Source: Tachypleus tridentatus (Eukaryota > Arthropoda > Merostomata > Xiphosura > Limulidae). Taken from it: 64,000 nt of DNA. Below the pieces are notes generated by a model, which saw nothing but the letters and a program-made list of their open reading frames with translations, was not told the DNA's origin and ran no database searches. The translations under genes and the position numbers were made by a program. Positions 22,802-34,098 of the stretch are shown in pieces (the stretch's first letter is position 1; every line of letters starts with the position of its first letter). Where the stretch lies: the NCBI RefSeq assembly GCF_004210375.1, contig NC_134834.1:10153857-10217856 (forward strand), read 5' to 3'.

Positions 22802-23301
22802 NNNNNNNNNNNNNNNNNNNNNNNNNNNNNNNNNNNNNNNNNNNNNNNNNNNNNNNNNNNNNNNNNNNNNNNNNNNNNNNNNNNNNNNNNNNNNNNNNNN
22901 NNNNNNNNNNNNNNNNNNNNNNNNNNNNNNNNNNNNNNNNNNNNNNNNNNNNNNNNNNNNNNNNNNNNNNNNNNNNNNNNNNNNNNNNNNNNNNNNNNNN
23001 NNNNNNNNNNNNNNNNNNNNNNNNNNNNNNNNNNNNNNNNNNNNNNNNNNNNNNNNNNNNNNNNNNNNNNNNNNNNNNNNNNNNNNNNNNNNNNNNNNNN
23101 NNNNNNNNNNNNNNNNNNNNNNNNNNNNNNNNNNNNNNNNNNNNNNNNNNNNNNNNNNNNNNNNNNNNNNNNNNNNNNNNNNNNNNNNNNNNNNNNNNNN
23201 NNNNNNNNNNNNNNNNNNNNNNNNNNNNNNNNNNNNNNNNNNNNNNNNNNNNNNNNNNNNNNNNNNNNNNNNNNNNNNNNNNNNNNNNNNNNNNNNNNNN
23301 N
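22802..23301. other. Assembly gap, 500 N
   Basis: Exactly 500 unresolved bases, which looks like a placeholder length. The sequence just right of it begins mid-SINE (family A, minus strand), so the gap hides at least the tail half of that element. Confidence 0.98.
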
Positions 23302-23505
23302 TAGAGGGAAAGTAGCTAGTCATTACCACTCACCGCCAACTCTTGGGCTACTTTTTTACCAACAAATAGTGGGATTAACCGTCACATTATAACGGACCCA
23401 CGGCTGAAAGGGCGAGCATGTTTGGTGCGACGGGGATGCGAACCCGCGACCCTCTGATTACGAGTCGAACGCCTTAATCTACCTGACCATGTGGAACCTA
23501 AGACG
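23302..23505 (-). mobile_element. SINE family A, cut by the assembly gap
   Basis: TAGAGGGAAAGTAGCTAGTC, then the body, then a head with GCGAACCCGCGACCCTCTGA and CTTAATCTACCTGACCATG. The tail half lies in the gap. Confidence 0.92.
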
Positions 23506-23845
23506 GTCTGAAAACGTGTATTGTTTTTAATAAAAAAATTTTCTCTCAGTTTCACAATAAATAATAATGATATTTTATATAACTGAGTAAATTAAAAAGA
23601 ATTATTAGTTCTAAAAGTCCCCCCAAAATAAATAAAACACCTAAGTAGAATTTTTACTGACAAGATCCGCGTACAAGATAAATACATATAATATTTCGGA
23701 TCTGAACACGCCAATGAAACAGAACGTCGATATCAATGAATAGACACCCCCGAGAGATTTGACGATGGCTATTACCTGTGTGAACCTAACGATGAATCGA
23801 AAACAATAAGTGACGTCACTAGTCAACTATACTGTTCTGTTGTTT

Positions 23846-23947
23846 GTTGTTAAACACATATCTACACAAAGAGCTATCTGTACTTTGCCCACTACAGGTG
23901 TTAAAACCCGATTTCTAGTGGTATAAGTCTGCACTGGTGAGGGGCGT
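23846..23947 (-). mobile_element. SINE family C (tRNA-like)
   Basis: AAAGAGCTATCTGTACTTTG, CCCACTACAGGTGTTAAAAC, CCGATTTCTAGTGGTATAAG and CTGCACTGGTGAGGGGCG match the family on the minus strand. Confidence 0.65.
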
Positions 23948-24235
23948 ACTGTTCTATAACGAAGTTTTTCTGGAGGTGAAATTGATCATTATTTGTAAGA
24001 ATGACTAATAGAGGGAGCTAGCGTCTCTATATTACAAAATTTAACATATTTTCTCCACTGGTCGCAGTAAAACACTGATCAACCTTTTTCTTTTGCTGGG
24101 TCCATTTCAGGGATACGAAAGTCGACTTTTTACCAAGGACTTACGTTAACTGTTAGCAACAACAGAAAGAACAATAACCAATATTGTTTTTTCTTAATTC
24201 TTCTCGCAGTGAAAAATAACAAGTTCCAGTCTCAC

Positions 24236-24640
24236 TCCAAGAAAGAAAGATATAAAACGTACGATCTGTGATAATACACCTATTTAAGATGACAAAAAAG
24301 CTCATCTTAAAATGTTAAAGCCTGAGTTCAGACCTAAGTAACAAGAGAGCGGACCTAAAAGTAAACGCAACAATCAGTATCACTCAAAAAAAAAACAATA
24401 ACGATCATATTGTTTTTTGTTTTTTTTTTGGTATACTCCACGTACAGGCAAAATAAAATAATAAGAAATTACACAAAGCAGTTTAATGGAAAGAAATAAA
24501 GGTACAAAACGTATGATTCACAGTAATAGGCTTATTTTACATGACAAAAAGTTTGCTTTAAGGTTCTGAATCCTGATCTCAAATCCGAGTAACAAAAGCG
24601 CGGACGTAAAAGTAAACGTAACAACCATTTTCACACATTG
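24236..24640. repeat. Diverged direct repeat, two copies of about 160 bp
   Basis: 24236-24395 and 24487-24640 share, in order, a GAAAGA/GAAATAAA lead, AAAACGTA(C/T)GAT, GTAATA, ATGACAAAAA, a TAAAG/TAAGG block, GAGTAACAA(G/A)AG, CGGAC and TAAAAGTAAACG. They are separated by poly-A/T tracts. Origin is unknown. Confidence 0.7.
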
Positions 24641-24739
24641 AAAAGTAACATTTATTTTTTTCTGAAGATCCTTACTTCTGTTTTTAACACAGATACTGAC
24701 GTTACAAGATGACGAAAATCAATGTTTCAAAATCAACCA

Positions 24740-25192
24740 TGGTGTTCGTCAAGTTTACTGAGTTCGAGTGTAGCCAGTCACAGAACATTTAACAGTTTCA
24801 AACCGTGTTGGTCAAGTTTACTGAGCTCGAGTGTAGCCAGTCACAGAACATTTAACAGTTTCAAACCGTGTTGGTCAAGTTTACTGAGCTCGAGTGTAGC
24901 CAGTCACAGAACATTTAACAGTTTCAAACCGTGTTGGTCAAGTTTACTGAGCTCGAGTGTAACCAGTCACAGAACATTTAACAGTTTCAAACCGTGTTGG
25001 TCAAGTTTACTGAGCTCGAGTGTAGCCAGTCACAGAACATTTAACAGTTTCAAACCGTGTTGGTCAAGTTTACTGAGCTCGAGTGTAACCAGTCACAGAA
25101 CATTTAACAGTTTCAAACCGTGTTGGTCAAGTTTACTGAGCTCGAGTGTAGCCAGTCACAGAACATTTAACATTTTCAAACCGTGTTGTAAA
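24740..25192. repeat. 63-bp minisatellite, 7 copies
   Basis: The unit includes TCAAGTTTACTGAGCTCGAG, TGTAGCCAGTCACAGAACAT and TTAACAGTTTCAAACCGTGT. Being a multiple of 3, it creates a spurious 161-codon ORF with a 21-residue repeat (SSLLSSSVASHRTFNSFKPC). Copies are nearly identical (GTAGCC/GTAACC alternate), so expansion is recent. Confidence 0.95.
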
Positions 25193-25199
25193 AACTTTT

Positions 25200-26120
25200 G
25201 TTGTTAATGCTGTTTTTTCCTTCCTTTTTTTATTTCTTTATTTTTGAAAAAAAAAACAATTGCTCGCAGGATCTCGACTATTTTCGTTATTTGTAAAAAT
25301 AAAAGTTTACATAAAACAAGCAAAATTGCAACCAACAAAAAGCTGTCGTTATATCATTTTTCTAACTGCTAGTAAAATTGTTCAGAATTATTTCTACGTT
25401 GATTAAACAATTACAAATTAAGAATCACGAAATAAGTTTCCTTAGCATAGAAATTATTTATTCTTGGTCCTCCTGATGGACAGAGTGCATACAGCTCATG
25501 TAATCTTGTGTTTAATTTCTAACCAACAAACAATTCTTGTTTGAGTAGGCTGGGCTTTGCATTGTGGTTAGTATGGGGGGGGGACACATTAAAAGAACTT
25601 TGGCTCGAAACGTAGTATTTTTCTGAACATGCTCTTCAATTTTTTCAGTTGTAGGGGTGCTTTAAACGTAAAAGTCAGTCCCGCTATTTGATTAAGAGCA
25701 GTCACCTAGACAGGGATGTTAATTATTGATTGTCTTCTTGCTGTTCTAAACTACGATTAGCTATACCTGAACATTGGAGATCTCTGCCCATGTCCATTGG
25801 TTTCACAAGATGCCTTAAAGCAACCTATGAATGCCTAAGTTTATCATTTGCCACGTCCACGTATAACCCACCCAGTCACAAGTTCAGTAAATGTCCACAT
25901 GAGGAGGTGCAATCAGTACTGTACAGGATATGATGAACCAGTATCATTCGCAAATTACGTTCTTTAGAAAACATTCTGATTCTTGAACTTCCACGTGTCG
26001 CCAGTAACTTTCTTCTGATAATAACAATCGCTCCGGATAGTGGTTTATCAAGAAATCCTTTATAATTTTACTTGGAGCTTCTAAGTTGGATTTACTTTGT
26101 CAGAAAAAATCCTGACGATT
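25200..26120. other. No gene seen
   Basis: AT-rich sequence with poly-T and poly-A tracts, and a GGGGGGGG run near 25577. The ORF at 25730-25933 shows nothing recognisable. Confidence 0.35.
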
Positions 26121-26180
26121 GCAGTACTTTGCAAAAGTGTTAGGACGAAGTCAAGAATTATATTTCGGGCTATTTTCAAA
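26121..26180. mobile_element. Tc1-like terminal repeat (one end)
   Basis: CAGTACTTTGCAAAAGTGTT followed by AGGAC matches the usual outer end of Tc1-family elements (CAGT...TTGCAAAAGT...TTAGG). It may be the 3' end of the transposase remnant at 26775-27600, but the 600-bp spacing is longer than usual, so an insertion or a second element is possible. Confidence 0.45.
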
Positions 26181-26769
26181 GGAGAAGGAAGGTAATTCAT
26201 AGGTGAATCATCAAAATCATACAATAATGGAACTTTTGCTTATATGATACTGGAAAAACATTTTTATTGAGCTATGTGCAATCCCAACTTCTCAGAATGT
26301 CTATCATATGTGCATGTAGATTAGCAATAGGGTCACAATTTTCTGTTTTCCGTCACAGACGAACTTTATCTTTCTCCATTCTCAGGGTGCAGATATGACG
26401 TCATTAATACATCATACGCATATTTAATGCAGTGACACCGTCTATACAAATATAATAGTACTGTCTGTTGTATGTCCATGTAAATACTTCGCAGGGAAAA
26501 GATGGATCTTCACCAAAAATTAGTATGAAAGTTTGTTGGGCCCATGAGGAGATACATTTAAATTTATGGTTTCACATTTTGTGTTTTTATTGGTGGTTTG
26601 TTTTGTTTTTTAATTACATATAAAGGAGACAAGTTTCCATGTTCTAAGATATCCTTTCATTAATCATGAATTTACATAACTTCCGTCCAGGGCCTGGGTA
26701 TTCCAGCTAGATTCATTGATCTTCATATTTAGTACAACAGAAACTCAGCAGAAATGTTTGAGTTCAGAA

Positions 26770-27600
26770 AACAATTAATATTTTTGTGTGTCCCCTTTTG
26801 CTTTAATTACTACAGACAGTCTTTCAGTCATTATTGTAACATACTTAATCAAAGTGTTCTTTTGGATTTTACTCCAAGTGTCTCTAATACACTCCCGTAA
26901 AGTTTCTTTAAAAGTAACTTTTGATTTTTCAGGTTTGTGATCCATCAAATCCCAGATCTGCTCATGTTGGCTGAGATCAGGGCTCTGTGGGGTCATCGCA
27001 TCACTTCAATTACTCTAATAGCTTCTCTCTTAGCTAAATAATTTCTCCATATGTTGGATGACTGTTTGGGATCATTATCTTCTTGATAGTAGATTTCTTT
27101 ATTAATAATATACAAACCACTGGGTATACACCCATACCATCACACTGCCTCTCCCATGTTTCATGCTAGATGCTATGCATTGAGGTAAGTATCTTTCACC
27201 TTTCTTCTACCAGATTTACAACTTATGTTTATAACTAAATATTTCAAACTTGGACTTATCCATCCATAAAACCAGTTTCCAATCATAAACTGTCCAGATT
27301 TTGTACTTTTTTACCAACTTTCAATTTCTTGACAATGTTTGTATGTCAAAGTAAAGGTTTTAAACTGGTACATCACCAAATATTCCATTCTGGTTCAGTG
27401 TTCTTCATACTGTAGATCTGGATACTGTTCTGTTATTTGTACATGTTGTTAGTGTCATGCTTGATATCAGTGACAGTCTTACTACTGTCCTGAAGACTTC
27501 ATAAACAAACATATTTAACATCACTGAGTTTGTGTTTTACCTCTTCCTCAATAGTGTTTAAGGAGTATTTCAAGTCTGTGGCCATTTGTCAAAAAATCCA
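26770..27600 (-). pseudogene. Tc1-type DNA transposase, decayed
   Basis: The minus strand keeps blocks of a Tc1 transposase in the right order: SRSTVCRTLNQNGIFGDVPV, DKSKFEIF (first catalytic Asp region), SMKHGRGSVMVW, QEDNDPKQSSNIWRNYL (second catalytic Asp region), PQSPDLSQHEQIWDLMDHK (usual QSPDLNPIENLWD; the third catalytic Glu is shifted or replaced) and the C-terminal VVIKAKGDTQKY. Stops and frameshifts separate the blocks. The N-terminal DNA-binding domain is missing where the element meets a LINE at about 27600. Dead element. Confidence 0.85.
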
Positions 27601-28128
27601 ACTAGCATTACATAAAGCTTTTATGTAGCAGTTGATAAACGGAAACAAAATAAAAAATGATCAGATTAATTCTAAGTTAGTTATTAATAAAACTGGAAAT
27701 TTTGGAAAAGATTATAAGGTTCCTGGTCCAGAGGATGTTTCTCCAAGAGTTTTGAAGGAGGTTAAAGATTGGATACGAGAGCCACTTTCTACTATTTTTT
27801 GTAACTCTATGAATAGTGGGCAGGTACCAGAGGATTGGAAGTTTAGTTTTACATCAATTGTGGGAAATGTTTTGGAAAGCCTGCTAAAAATGCTTTGCAA
27901 AGTCATTTAACAAAATTTAGAATTTTATTGGATAATCAACATGGTTTAACTAAGGCAAGAGCTTGCCTTATAAATAATTTAACATTCTTTGCAAAGGTTA
28001 TTGTTTATGTAGATAAAGAATAATAGTGTATGAAGCATTTGACAATGTGCCATAGGAAATGCTTGTAAATTTTTTATTGGTGTTAGGGATAAGTAGGCAA
28101 CTTGGATAGAAGAGAAGCTGGATGGATT

Positions 28129-28326
28129 GTTTGTTTGTTTTTGAATTTCACACAAAGCCACTAGAGGGCTACTCTTGTGCTAGCGAGCATGTTTGGCGTC
28201 CCTAATTTAACAGTGTAAGACTAGTTTAGGGAAGGCAGCTAGTCATCACCACCCACCGCCAACTCTTGGGCTACTCTTTTACGAACGAATAGTGGGATTG
28301 ACTGTAACATTATAACGCACCCACTC
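28129..28326 (-). mobile_element. SINE family A nested in the LINE, head missing
   Basis: TTTGAATTTCACACAAAGCC through GATTGACTGTAACATTATAA. The tRNA head is absent and the LINE resumes downstream. A GTGCTAGCGAGCATGTTTGG block inside the body is out of place, suggesting internal rearrangement. Confidence 0.85.
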
Positions 28327-28572
28327 ATCATTAATTGAGTAACAATAAATAGTTTATCAGTCTCTAAATCCATTCAAGTACTGTGCTGCTAAATACTGAA
28401 TACAAGTTTTAAAAAGTTATAATTTCTTTGTGAAGGTCATTACTTGAACCACATTTGGAATATTGTGTTCAGTTTTGGGCATCCTACCTTAGGGAAAACA
28501 TTCGTGATGTTAGAAAAGCATATCAGTTCAAGAAGTCTTGATAGAAATGAAATAGAAACACCATAACACAAG

Positions 28573-28650
28573 TGCTTTAGAAAGGTGGATCTTTCTTTTT
28601 TCAATTTGCCCCTGAAGGAAAAATGTCCACCCTTCGAAAGCGCTTAGGTT
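28573..28650. mobile_element. Short foldback element nested in the LINE
   Basis: AAGTGCTTTAGAAAGGTGGA at the left is an imperfect inverted match to TCCACCCTTCGAAAGCGCTT at the right, about 20 bp per arm. It interrupts the LINE between LREN and LLETFQRR, and part of the target region (GAAAACATT/GAAAGACATT) appears on both sides. Confidence 0.65.
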
Positions 28651-29162
28651 ATAGGGGTTTTATTTTATTTTTAGGAAAGACATTAAATTGTTAGAAACGT
28701 TTCAAAGAAGAGTTGGTTGTGTGCCGCCTGGTGTTGAAGTGTTGTTTTATGAGGAGAAGTTAAAATCTCTTAAATTGTTTTCTTTTGAAAAAATAAGACT
28801 TAGAGGTGATCTTATTGAAGTGTATGAGTTTCCAAAGGGAATCGATACTGTTGATGTATCGTCTTTTCTCATATTTAAAAGACATAATAGTAAGAATAGG
28901 GACATAAATATGAATTTTGGCAAGGTAGGAGTCATCTACAGCTAAGACAGTTTTGTTTCTCTAACGATGGTGGGCCTTTGGAATGGGTTGTCTTCAAATA
29001 TTGTAGGCGCTGTAAATCTTTATTTAAGTGAGTTTAGGAAAAACTTATGAATCATAAGGGCTGGCTTTAAAATTATTATTTTCATTAATTTATTTATAAT
29101 TTAGTTAAAAGGATGGTATGTTTAGAATTAAGAGTAAGGCTACACTTCACAATGGTCTACCT

Positions 29163-29290
29163 GTGCGCTGCCCCTTGCTAGTACAGCGGTATGTCTACGG
29201 ATTTACACCGCTACAATCAGGGGTTCGATTCTCCTCAGTGGGCTCAGCAGATAGCCCAATGTAACTTTGCTATAAGAAAACATACAAACA
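29163..29290 (+). mobile_element. Short tRNA-like SINE, family B
   Basis: GCCCCTTGCTAGTACAGCGG, TATGTCTACGGATTTACACC, CAGGGGTTCGATTCTCCTCA, GTGGGCTCAGCAGATAGCCC and the GCTATAAGAAAAC tail. This is the clearest family B copy. Confidence 0.8.
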
Positions 29291-29291
29291 C

Positions 29292-29380
29292 ACACACTAT
29301 CTGTACGCTGCCCACCACTGGTATTGCGACCCAGCTTTTATCGGTGTGAGTCCACAAACATACCACAGTGCCACTGGTGG
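29292..29380 (-). mobile_element. SINE family C (tRNA-like)
   Basis: ACTATCTGTACGCTGCCCAC, CACTGGTATTGCGACCCAGC and CATACCACAGTGCCACTGGT on the minus strand, wedged between a family B and a family A copy. Confidence 0.65.
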
Positions 29381-29381
29381 G

Positions 29382-29662
29382 GCCCTGCATGGCCAGGTAG
29401 GTTAAGGTGTGCGACTCGTAATCTGAGGGTCGCTGATTCGCATCCCCGTCGCACCAAACATGCTCGCCTTTTCAGCCGTGGGAGTGTTATAATATGACGG
29501 TCAATCCCACTATTCGTTGGTAATAGGGTAGCCCAAGAGTTGGCGGTGGGTGGTGATGACTAGCTGCCTTCCCTCTAGTCATACACTGCTAAATTAGGGA
29601 CGGCTAGCGCAGATAGCCCTTGAGTAGCTTTGCGCGAAATTCAAAAAAACAAACAAACAAGC
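29382..29662 (+). mobile_element. tRNA-derived SINE, family A, full-length
   Basis: Head CCTGCATGGCCAGGTAGGTT, then GCGACTCGTAATCTGAGGGT, body with GAGTTGGCGGTGGGTGGTGA, and a CAAACAAACAA 3' tail. Confidence 0.93.
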
Positions 29663-29801
29663 CACTGGTTGGGACCAGAGAATAGACCATTAAGTCCTAT
29701 ATTGTCACAAAACGTTGTGTTATGTTATATGTAAAAACATTTGACACTAACACAACTTATGAAATGGTATATTTAATAAAAATTAACTTTCTTATTATTA
29801 C

Positions 29802-29918
29802 GTATTCCTAAGACGGCTGATATAAGTATTAAAATATTTTAATTTTCATACCAGCCGTCTTGGGAATACATTTTCACTTCAAGTGGGTTTCTCGTCATCA
29901 CGAATTTTTTATTATCAA
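29802..29918. mobile_element. Foldback repeat with GACGGCTG arms
   Basis: GTATTCCTAAGACGGCTG (left) pairs imperfectly with CAGCCGTCTTGGGAATAC (right, ending 29869). A flanking TCTCGTCATCACG block follows. A related piece near 33596-33690 contains TGATGACAAGAAAACCCAG and ATACCAGCCGTTTTC, so this is a dispersed repeat. Coding function is not evident. Confidence 0.65.
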
Positions 29919-30068
29919 CTTTGTTTAACGCAAACTGGAATTTATTACAAAACGTTTTAATAAACTCAAATAAATATAACGACCTATATCTCCATAAGAA
30001 ACTATAACCTTAGCATAATTATTATTATTTTGCCTTTTTATTAGCTAAAATTTTGTTTCTTAATAACT

Positions 30069-30192
30069 CGCCCCCTAGTGATTCAGCGGTATGTCTGCGG
30101 ACTTACAACGCTAAAAACCAGTTTTCGATACCCGTGGTGGACAGAACACAGATAACCCATTGTGAAGCTTTGTGTTTAATTCAAAACAATTT
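30069..30192 (+). mobile_element. SINE family C (tRNA-like)
   Basis: CGCCCCCTAGTGATTCAGCG, GTATGTCTGCGGACTTACAA, TTTTCGATACCCGTGGTGGA and ATAACCCATTGTGAAGCTTT on the plus strand. Confidence 0.7.
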
Positions 30193-30765
30193 TATAACTT
30201 CTATTTATATATTTTAATCTTATGATTTACGTTTACGTTGTGCTTCACCCTCTAGCGGATAAAATATGGAATGTAATTTTCCTAGTGTGAAAAAGAGTAC
30301 ATATTGTTTTCTTCATTCCTAAAATCTAAGAATAAACGTATGGAATTTTGTAATATTGAATTAAATTTGGTATTATCAGTGTTCTGTACATAGAATAGCA
30401 AAATATTAATAGGTATAATTCACAAATATTTTACCCATGATGCATTGCGCATCGTTATTTGTCATCCATGTTGTAGTTGGTGAAACGTAGTTGAAAACGT
30501 GTGTAATAATTTGTAAAACCACTGAGACATGGGTATATCCATAAATTGCAATGTCTAAGGTTTATTAGTTGATATTTTGCATATCAGAAGACACAAATAA
30601 TTGTTTATTGGAAAAATACAGTGCTAAAATAATAATGTGTTATAATTCAGTTTCCGTTTTTATTAAGACGTTAAAGTTTAAAGCACGTGTTGTTACTGTT
30701 GGCACAGGAGCCAGCATTTGAAAATTGAATTTGATTGGGGTTGGGTTTCTGGAGGAGTTAAACTG
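30193..30765 (+). promoter_or_regulatory. Candidate promoter and 5' UTR region of the F-BAR gene
   Basis: No repeat is recognised between the last SINE and the start codon. A dyad-like GATGCATTGCGCATCG is at about 30438-30454 and may bind a transcription factor (the core resembles NRF-1-type GCGCA sites; inference). A CTGTTGGCACAG at about 30696-30707 could be either a splice acceptor for an upstream 5' UTR exon or ordinary UTR. The transcription start is unknown. Confidence 0.3.
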
Positions 30766-30795
30766 ATGAAGATGAGTTGGGGATTGGAATTGTGG
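30766..30795 (+). CDS. F-BAR protein (CIP4/TOCA/FNBP1 family), first coding exon
   Basis: Encodes MKMSWGLELW and ends at the donor TTGTGG|GTGAGT in phase 0. Family members begin MSWGxELW, so translation may start at 30766 or at the second ATG (30772). An in-frame TAA at 30679 lies upstream with no other ATG between. CIP4/TOCA proteins bind curved PI(4,5)P2 membranes through the F-BAR dimer and, through HR1 and SH3 domains, link Cdc42 to N-WASP/WAVE and dynamin at endocytic sites (family knowledge). The seven exons found here join into 213 codons without a frame break. The remaining F-BAR end, HR1 and SH3 are outside the window. Orthology to FNBP1, FNBP1L or TRIP10 individually is not decidable; arthropods usually have one Cip4. 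Confidence 0.85.
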
Positions 30796-33700
30796 GTGAG
30801 TATTAATTTAAAATGTAAATCTCTCACACTGTATTAAAACAGTTTTGTTTATTTGCGTATTTTTACTTGGATATTGTGTAATATAAATTTTACTGACAGA
30901 AGTAAAACTTGAGGGCGAGATTATATTTTTTAATTTAAATTTAGCTACTGTAAAGTTAGAATAAAAAATTGCGAATGATGTCACGTATGGAAACTTGCCA
31001 GCCGAAGGTTTTAAGGTAGAAGTTGTGGCAAGATCTCTACACTAGAGATTACAGTCTAATTACAAGTAAATAATATTAATTATTAGTATTAATAGTAATA
31101 TAGTAATAACATAGTTACAAGTTAGTTTATCTTTGCTTAAAACTGAAAAGCAGATATATATGTAATGTTACTCTATCTAATATATCATAATATGGTATAA
31201 TCTTATATTCATTGTAAATGTACAGTTTTGGTATCCTTATCTAAGAAAATATGCCCTTTTACTGAGAAAGGTTTTATATCAGGGCTTCTTGGATGATACC
31301 AGAAATGAGAGAGCTGTCTTATGGAATATGTTAAGTAATCTAAAAGTTGATCTTATTGGAGCGTACATGATTATCCAAGAGATCAGTATAATTATTCATT
31401 TTCTTTGTGTTCTATTAAGACTAAACAATGCAAAGTTATGATTTGAAAAAGACTTGCTAAACTCAAGTTGATGGATTTAATTTTTAATGTGATGATTGGC
31501 TTTTGTAATTAAATGCCATCAGTACTTAACAGGGGTTTAACAGAGGAATATACAATTTCTTAAGGGTGTGTTTAAAGTTTAACTTGTCTCAAGAGTGGGT
31601 GCAGAGCAAATGGTCCATTGTTGTCAGTATGTTGTTATCTGAATAGAAATAGTATATCCAGATGAAGTTTTCAAAATAGTTTGCAGAAGGTAAAACTAGA
31701 GGACAAAAGCTGAAGATATAAAAATTTGAATAAAACAAAGATAGGTTTTACTAATAGTTTACCTTTGACTGTGATAGACATTGCTGTATTGAAGGATTTT
31801 TATCAACAGATCTGGTTGTAGGTAAACAAATCACCAATTTCAGAATTCTTTCACTAAATTTTAGAACTGTGGGCCACTAAGAATCCAACTTTTCAACAAA
31901 TAATTTGTGATGTATTCATTTCAAAGCGAGCAGGATAAAGTTTATGAGCCGTGCAAGAAAAAGCAAGTTTCATTCATATTTATTTCAATGAAAATATTTG
32001 TGTAACATTATACAAGATGATAAACAATTTAACCTACAATCAGAGCTGCCACTACTCACACATTGATTGTAAGACTCATGCACGTGGGATTATTCTTAAG
32101 ATTACATTCACTATTGTAAGAAAAACGTGTTATGATTGGATGGTCAGTTGGTCAAATCAAATTTAGCCTAACATTGATTTAGGTTGTGCACCAGGTGTCA
32201 CTGATTTGTTTCATTACTAAACTTTTTCTAAAACTCTAATTCAAATTCCCGTGTTAGTTATACAGTTCCAATTTTATTAGCACAAAAATGTCTAAATGTT
32301 AGATTTTTGTCTTGAGGAAGGTTGTAATGTATAATATTGTTGGAGCTCGAGTGGACCCTGGGAACTCAGAAGATTAGAAAATTGTTTTAAAAATTAGGGA
32401 ACTACTGTATATAGTTTGGATTATAATAGTGGAAGTAAGATTGTTACTTGCATCACTTTCTGAAATAATCAGAATTGATCAATGGTCACATAGAATAATG
32501 AACATTTCTGTTAAAATTTGCAAGTTATTTTGAGTTTTGTCATTTACCCACTGGCCAGAGAACAAAGCTTTCAGCATATTGTTATAGGATGTTTACAATC
32601 ACTTGTGAAGTCCGTACAGATGGGGAAAAATTTTCAGTTTTTTTGTGACTTAAATACCTGCAACGTTAAATATAACATTATCGTATGAGAATGTGTCAAT
32701 ATGTTGTGTAAAACTACTAGATTAAATAGTTTGAAACTACAGAACTTTCAACATATGTAGCTTTAGTAAGTAAAACATTCAAATAAAACTTCCCAAAAAG
32801 GTTTTTATTTCATGAAGCTGAATGTTCTTTTTTCAGTTCTGTAAACATAGCATAGTTTTACTGTGTTCATAGTTACAACAACACAATAAATACAGTACTA
32901 CTTTACAATAACATAACTTGTTATAATTGTTAATTAGAAGGTTTAATGCATGTGATGAGCCCCTAACTCTTCATGTCTCCAAAGGGGGACAAAGGCTGTC
33001 TGTAGGGGGGACACACCTGTTTCAATTGTTCACACACCACTACACAGTTAGCATGTTGTCTGTTAATCAGTCAGTAGACACAATGTCACACAAGGATGCT
33101 TAATGCTGCAATTTGTACTGTTATGGCATGTGCCATGAATCATAAGAAGTGTTTTGCAGGCTACATCATGACATATAAACTTAAAGTAAGAAGCAAACAT
33201 ATCTGATTCTGGTAATTTTGGTTTCATTTTCCTTTGAAGCAGAACACTTTCAGGGACTTTGTAGAAACACACACACACATAAGTTTTTGCATTTCTTTAC
33301 ATCGATTCTCTTTTGTAATTTAAGCAGTTACTTGGATCATAAATGCTTAACATAAGCAAGGTCTAATGCACAGAGGCTTTTCTGACACACCAAAACTTTA
33401 TATGACTGATTACAAAAATGATTTAGTTAAGCCTACCTCATTTTGTTCCATGAAAATTTTTGTAACATTATAATATAAATATTTTATAAAATAATGAAAT
33501 ATTTTCCTAAATTTTAACACCAAGACTGTAATAGCAGAAGGTTTTACAGATATGTTTTTCTAGCATCATATGAAGGTAAACTTTGTTCTAATCTCTCCGT
33601 GATGACAAGAAAACCCAGTTGTAGAGAAAGTCGAAACGTTTGCTCCTCTACATAATGCTTTCTCTATCCATACCAGCCGTTTTCATGTATATAATTTTCT

Positions 33701-33896
33701 CAGGTTTCTGCTGAATGGGATGCCATATTGGTTTATACAGTTGAAGAGAACATAAAAATGGCTTTCATTATGTTTATAGATAGATGATTAACCTAATTAT
33801 TCTTTAAAGTGACATAGACATTTAGAAAGAAGTGGCTGGCTAAACATTGATTAAACTGTAGTTGTTTTGAAGTTACAAATAAAATTATTGCTATTT
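30796..33896 (+). other. Intron 1, left part, no feature seen
   Basis: Intron 1 runs from 30796 to 42487 (11.7 kb). This AT-rich stretch shows no exon or clear mobile element. The ORFs at 31951 and 33063 (minus) are unconvincing. A GACGGCTG-family foldback piece is at 33596-33690. Confidence 0.4.
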
Positions 33897-34074
33897 TGAA
33901 ACTTCGTGGAATGAGCAGCAACTGTCTGTTGTGGAGACACGAGTGTAGAGGATGACGTTTCAAGTCTTCCGCATTTTGTCTTCAGGTCAGACTAAAGGCG
34001 AAAGACTTTCGAAACATTGTCTTCTACACTCGTGTCTCCATAGCAGACAGTTGCTGTTCATTCTAGGAAGTTTC
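33897..34074. mobile_element. Foldback/MITE element with about 65-bp inverted arms
   Basis: The left arm (33897-33965) contains GCAGCAACTGTCTGTTGTGG and AGACACGAGTGTAGAGGA. The right arm (34008-34074) is its inverted partner with TCTTCTACACTCGTGTCTCC and AGCAGACAGTTGCTG. The arms differ by several substitutions. The short centre contains a GTCTTCAGGTCAGACTAAAG block. No transposase; non-autonomous. Confidence 0.85.
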
Positions 34075-34098
34075 ATCGTGAATACTTTGCTTAAACAA

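Larger units (their letters stand above)
27625..29085 (+). mobile_element. CR1-like LINE, second copy, with two nested insertions
   Basis: Same family as 1-1380. Reverse-transcriptase pieces include INGNKIKNDQINSKLV, SPRVLKEVKDWIREPL, SGQVPEDWKFS and LDG just before a SINE (28129-28325). After the SINE come LLEPHLEYCVQFWASYLREN, then a foldback insertion (about 28573-28650), then the C-terminal domain: LLETFQRRVGCVPPG, YEEKLKSLKLFSFEKIRLRG and DLIEVYEFPKGIDTVD. The 3' end carries VGLWNGLSSNIVGAVNL and the GGGCTGGCTTTAA motif. Many stops; inactive. The segment after the catalytic box is present here but missing in the first copy. Confidence 0.85.

Noticed and set aside
22735..23329. ORFs across the run of N
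   Set aside because: Undefined bases translated as X; no information.
24722..25207. 161-codon ORF with a 21-residue repeat
   Set aside because: Product of the 63-bp tandem unit; no start context, no splice sites.
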